64,000 nucleotides of DNA from Siphonodentalium dalli (Eukaryota > Mollusca > Scaphopoda > Gadilida > Siphonodentaliidae). The notes below the pieces were generated by a model. The model saw only the letters and a list, made by a program, of their open reading frames with translations. It did no database searches and was not told the origin of the DNA. The translations under genes were made by a program, and so were the position numbers. Every line of letters starts with the position of its first letter. Within the stretch, counting starts at the first letter, position 1. This document shows, one piece after another, positions 60,306-64,000 of the stretch. The stretch covers positions 172,186,310-172,250,309 of the forward strand of contig CP136064.1 in NCBI GenBank assembly GCA_032622095.1. The letters are read 5' to 3'.

Positions 60306-61084
60306 CCCTGGACTGTCACTGTAGTGTGCCAAGATATGAACGACAAACTTCTTACAAAATGTTTTATGGTTTATGCCAGCATGGCAAAGTGGATGTCAGA
60401 CCTAATAACTTCAAACTGGATGCGTAGCACCACACCGCCCCCGGACTAGCAGCAAAATACTAGTATGAAGGGTCGACTGGTAACCGAGAGTGACCCCTCG
60501 GCTATCTACAAGTCAACAAAGGATACAGGATAGTAAAATGGCTAATCATTCTGTCGTCATACATGAAATTTTTCACATGATATGTGTATTAAATAGGTGT
60601 ATGCATATCACAACGGAAAAGGAACGTAGCTGTAAGACATATTAAAGATAAGGGGATGTTTTATGGTTAAGTTGCCCAATTTGTACAGGTACAGGTTTCC
60701 TCGTCCGTCGTGATGAAAACATTCTGAGGCATGATCCTGAAATTTGGAAAAGAGATTTGGAATGTACATACCCAAGTAAAGTTAAATAAACAATTTTTGA
60801 ATAGTTAAAAAAGGTTCTCACATTATGGAAAGATCGAAATGACACCGGAGAGCGTCATCAGTTGCTAGCGCTTGATTATATGGCTTCCAAAACGGTTGCC
60901 ATAGTATTAATTTTCGGCACTTAATTTATCCAATAAAACATGGTTTACACCAAAGCGCGGACATTAGAATGCTGGAAAATTTGTCCGGCAATTTTAAAGA
61001 CAAGTCTTCGAAGGGGACTGTCGTGTGCCAATATATGAAAGACAAACTACTAACAAAAGGCGCATACCGCAACAGTTTAGGGTA

Positions 61085-61490
61085 AGTTCATACACTGGCA
61101 AGTTTGCACGGTATATATGGTTTGCAGGCATTTCGTCGTAGAAATCGATGTGGTGTCAGTAACGGAAACAAGCATATATATACAATACACCTGTACCATA
61201 CGAAGTACAATCTCTGCAGTTCTACTTGTAGCGATGCTATACCAGAAGTTGCCTGTAAATAGCGTGCAATTATCTCACAAGAATCAATCATACGGGTATT
61301 TTAAGGCAAAGGTCAGTAGCGCCGTTATACAAGTGGAACTACATGCATACATTTTACATCTCGTGTTCGCTTTGGTAAAGATGTATGTAAAATGCACGTT
61401 TCGATCAATTAATTTTCTGACGCCATTAGGTCTTCTATGATGAAATGCCTGCAGAACATACCGTGCAAACCTACCAGCGTATGAACGTAC
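61085..61490. mobile_element. MITE, family f, inserted in arm B'
   Basis: TIRs of about 55 bp: GTTCATACACTGGCAAGTTT, then GCACGGTATATATGG and GCAGGCATTTCGTC, matched by the complement at the right end (GCCTGCAGAACATACC, GCGTATGAACGTACCC). TTA-like flanks (TTTAG and TTAAA). It splits the frame matching 45306-45695 of arm B. Confidence 0.8.
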
Positions 61491-61699
61491 CCTTAAACCA
61501 CGTTCAGTAAGATCTAATTTCTTAAGTTGTTATACATTTGCCCGAAATTAACTTTTAAATATCTGACAAGAATCGATTGTGCAAAAAAAAAATCTAATAA
61601 GCAATAAAGCAAAATGTACAACAGATAGCCATCTATGAAGAATTTCACGAAAAAATTGCAATTTTTCCGGCTGTGTGAACAGACTGAGTATAAGATTTT

Positions 61700-61942
61700 A
61701 TGCTGATCGTGTCGCGACGTCCCCTCCGTTTCGGAGCTGATGCAGATCTACAAGACAAGGCTGTATTAGCTTGGTTGGCTAAACAATGTTGTCAGGAAAA
61801 TAACCAACTAATCAGTGATGGTGGCAGCATGGAAGCCGACTGCCAGAATTCTGCGCCGCTTGTGACAAACCATAAGCAAGTTTCACATGTCTGGCGACTT
61901 CTGGCTTGGATTGACACAGCTATTAATCAAGGGGTTCTGTAA
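61700..61942 (+). pseudogene. 80-codon frame in arm B', unknown
   Basis: Open from ATG 61700 to TAA 61940. It includes DLQDKAVLAWLAKQCC, ISDGGSMEADC and RLLAWIDTAINQGVL, and ends at CT|GTAAGT, which would be a good splice donor, so this could be an exon. Arm B has the same text broken by an indel and a stop (45063-45310). Not recognised. Confidence 0.3.
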
Positions 61943-62428
61943 GTTTGGATCACGTATATGTGTTCTAGCGGGAAGTATACATGTATACTCATGACCTCTT
62001 AAAGTACCCACTCCACGGATTATAATCAAATAAACTAAGTGTACTGCTTGCCTGTTGTAAGTGTTGGCTTTTCTGGTGAGTACAACGTTGTGTATCGCAG
62101 CGATAAATACATCGATAGCATGTTCTTATATAGATTTTCAAAACCTATGGTGAAGAGCGTTTATTTTTTCAGTGACCGCTAGCGATACAGCGCATATATT
62201 ATAAATTCTTAGACGATTCTGATCACATAGCGTTTCGTATATAGGATCTAAACGACGTCCTCGTGTCATGCATCTCGTGTGTATGTACTCGCTATTCTGT
62301 TGAAATCTGCATGGTTCCAGTTTGTGCGATCTCAGTTATATGTGTAGGGGTTCTCGGCATCGCAGAATTGTTTAAATACATAATAAGTATAAACTAGAGG
62401 TGGGACTCTCCCAGTGGGACTAAGTATA

Positions 62429-62862
62429 GCTGAATAGGTCATTGTCGCATGGTTTCGAGCAAAAAGACACCCAGGATCTCTCAAACGGGCAAAACGACAC
62501 CCATCAGGGTGTCCCAAACAAGCAAAATGACACCCAGGATCTCAAAGTCTCACCAAACAACGGGAATTTTGTTTAGTCGTCTGTTATTAATATTATGATA
62601 ATTATTTGTTTGTGATCGGAGTGAAATATCAACGAAATTTAAATGGGCTTTGGGTCTGACTGTATGGCAGCGCAGTTCCGTATCCTTGATAGTTGGACCA
62701 ATATTAATAGCAGACGACTAAAAAAAATTCCCGTTATTTGGTGAGACTTTGAGATCCTGGGTGTCATTTTGCTTGTTTGGGACACCCTGGGTGTCTTTTT
62801 GTCCGTTTGGGGGATCCTGTGTGTCTTTTTGCTCGAAACCATGCGACAATGACCTATTCAGC
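62429..62862. mobile_element. Mutator-like foldback element, 9-bp TSD
   Basis: Arms of about 190 bp, nearly identical, begin GCTGAATAGGTCATTGTCGC and carry AAAAGACACCCAGG and AACGGGAATTTT. Perfect 9-bp direct repeats CTAAGTATA flank it (62420-62428 and 62863-62871). The central loop has no gene. Same family as 14982-15307. Confidence 0.9.
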
Positions 62863-63786
62863 CTAAGTATACCCCCGCAGTGCAACTGGGCTAAACCAAA
62901 GTTGGTATATCTCTTCCTAAACACGTGTTATATAGTTTCCGGGGTATAAACTAATAAATAAGAGTCGAAGATATCTGTCCGGAAACGCTTTTATCAATTA
63001 CTATTGATTTTATATGGACAATTTTCTTATATAATGCGATGAATGGGACATTATTTCGTTACTATTTTAAACGTCCCAAATTTATTGCATGTATATTATA
63101 CCAGAACATTCGAAATAAAATCAATATTAATTGATAGAAGCGTTTCCTTAAAAACTCGGAACGAGCTCATAGTGGTAAATATCTGTGCCAAGTTTAAACC
63201 AAAAAATACTGACAAATGTAGGAACACAAGCTCGGATAAAGTTGCGTCCACGGTCGGACGGTTGGCAAGCGCAGAGTCCCCAGCATTGTTAGCATTGTGT
63301 TCTAAAATTAATCATTTTTGGAAAATCAAATAATCTTGTCTATATTTGCGTCGTGGGTTTGAAGAATTTCCGAATTGTTTAAAAGTTGCATCATATAGTT
63401 TTCTATAACAAAAAAGCCTTCCCGCCCCTATGCACTACCCTATGCGCCGCCGTCCCTTATACTCGGCTGCTGTACGTTGTGGTATATTATACGTCTCTTG
63501 CATACTATCACAACTTAAAGCACATGCGTATATAGGAACGGTGCACAAGGACAGTACAGGAGGTGGGACAGTGTATCGCGTTACAAGCCCCAGTGTTGTA
63601 CATACAAGGCAAGTCTGCCAATGTGCGAACGGGCACTAAATTTATCGTAAAGAGCGTTTATTCTGCCATCACATCAGAGCGTTAAATATTAAAGAGCGTT
63701 CTTAGTAAGATGTTATACTTATTATAATCAACTTGGGGCGCTTTGCGACGCCAGTGTGTTGCCGATGACATTGACAGTAAGTTTAA

Positions 63787-64000
63787 AGGGGTACTATACA
63801 CTAAATCCGGTAATTCATGGGACCATCTCCTTTTATACTGAACAGAATATATGTAACAAATGAATGAATTTGAGCCATGGTGTAGTACAAATACATCCAT
63901 GTGCTCTATGAACGATGCAAAACAACGTGGTAAGTATAATGAAAATGAATTTATGACTCCAGTCATAAATTCATTTTCATTATAATTACCATGTTATTTG
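63787..64000. mobile_element. Foldback MITE, family a, cut by window end
   Basis: AGGGGTACTATACACTAAAT follows TTAA (63783-63786). The inverted second half begins at about 63958 (CCAGTCATAAATTC) and runs off the window. Confidence 0.8.

Larger units (their letters stand above)
57645..63755. repeat. Inverted duplication arm B' (partner B at 42965-46190)
   Basis: The complement of arm B, interrupted by about 3 kb at 57860-60930 and by insertions at 61085-61490 and 62429-62862. The ends are GATAATAATAAGTAT-type text near 63725 (B: 42990) and CTATACCAGAAAATAATT near 57650 (B: 46172). Confidence 0.83.

Noticed and set aside
60129-60332. 67-codon Pro/Thr-rich minus-strand frame
   Set aside because: Follows only from the GC-richer composition of the insert; no homologous frame or domain seen.

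Overview
The window reads as nuclear DNA of an animal, most likely a marine invertebrate of the mollusc or wider lophotrochozoan type. It is AT-rich, and its genes are split into short exons with GT..AG introns. Long stretches are non-coding and full of short palindromic transposons. The repeats built on CCGT runs and on text like AAACTTGGCACAGA resemble ones common in molluscs. That placement is inference; no marker gene fixes the species.

Layout. Positions 1-840 hold the end of a frameshifted LINE ORF1. Positions 2957-6580 hold an intact LINE ORF2 (endonuclease plus reverse transcriptase). Its tail abuts a serpin C-terminal exon at 6929-7288. Positions 9.1-23.8 kb hold a first cdc25 phosphatase gene on the minus strand, and 32.4-42.75 kb hold a second, also minus. 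Every coding exon of each cdc25 can be placed; the two copies share exon order and phases (except one junction), a promoter block and 3' ends. The catalytic exons carry the HC(X)5R signature in both. The copies differ at the N-terminus: copy 2 reads through in frame, whereas in copy 1 the junction of the first two coding exons is off by two bases, so copy 1 may start at an ATG in its second coding exon.

The rest is accessory DNA. Two large inverted duplications are interleaved: A (25.7-31.2 kb) with A' (52.8-56.6 kb), and B (43.0-46.2 kb) with B' (57.6-63.8 kb). A and A' carry decayed matching reading frames of a protein I do not recognise, with mostly silent differences in its best-kept part. 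Between and inside these lie several families of small inverted-repeat transposons. Four families sit at TTAA or near-TTAA sites, and two Mutator-like families (three elements) are flanked by 9-bp target duplications. There is also a 3.55 kb element with 25-bp terminal inverted repeats and multiple copies of the 16-mer CGTCATTACACTAACG near its ends, a pair of tRNA-like SINEs, several minisatellites, and a short motif TAAAGAGCGTT that recurs about twenty times, often as pairs about 40 bp apart.

Functionally, the supported host genes are the two cdc25 paralogues, which would activate CDK1/CDK2 at cell-cycle transitions, and a fragment of a protease inhibitor. All other content is transposon-derived or unidentified.
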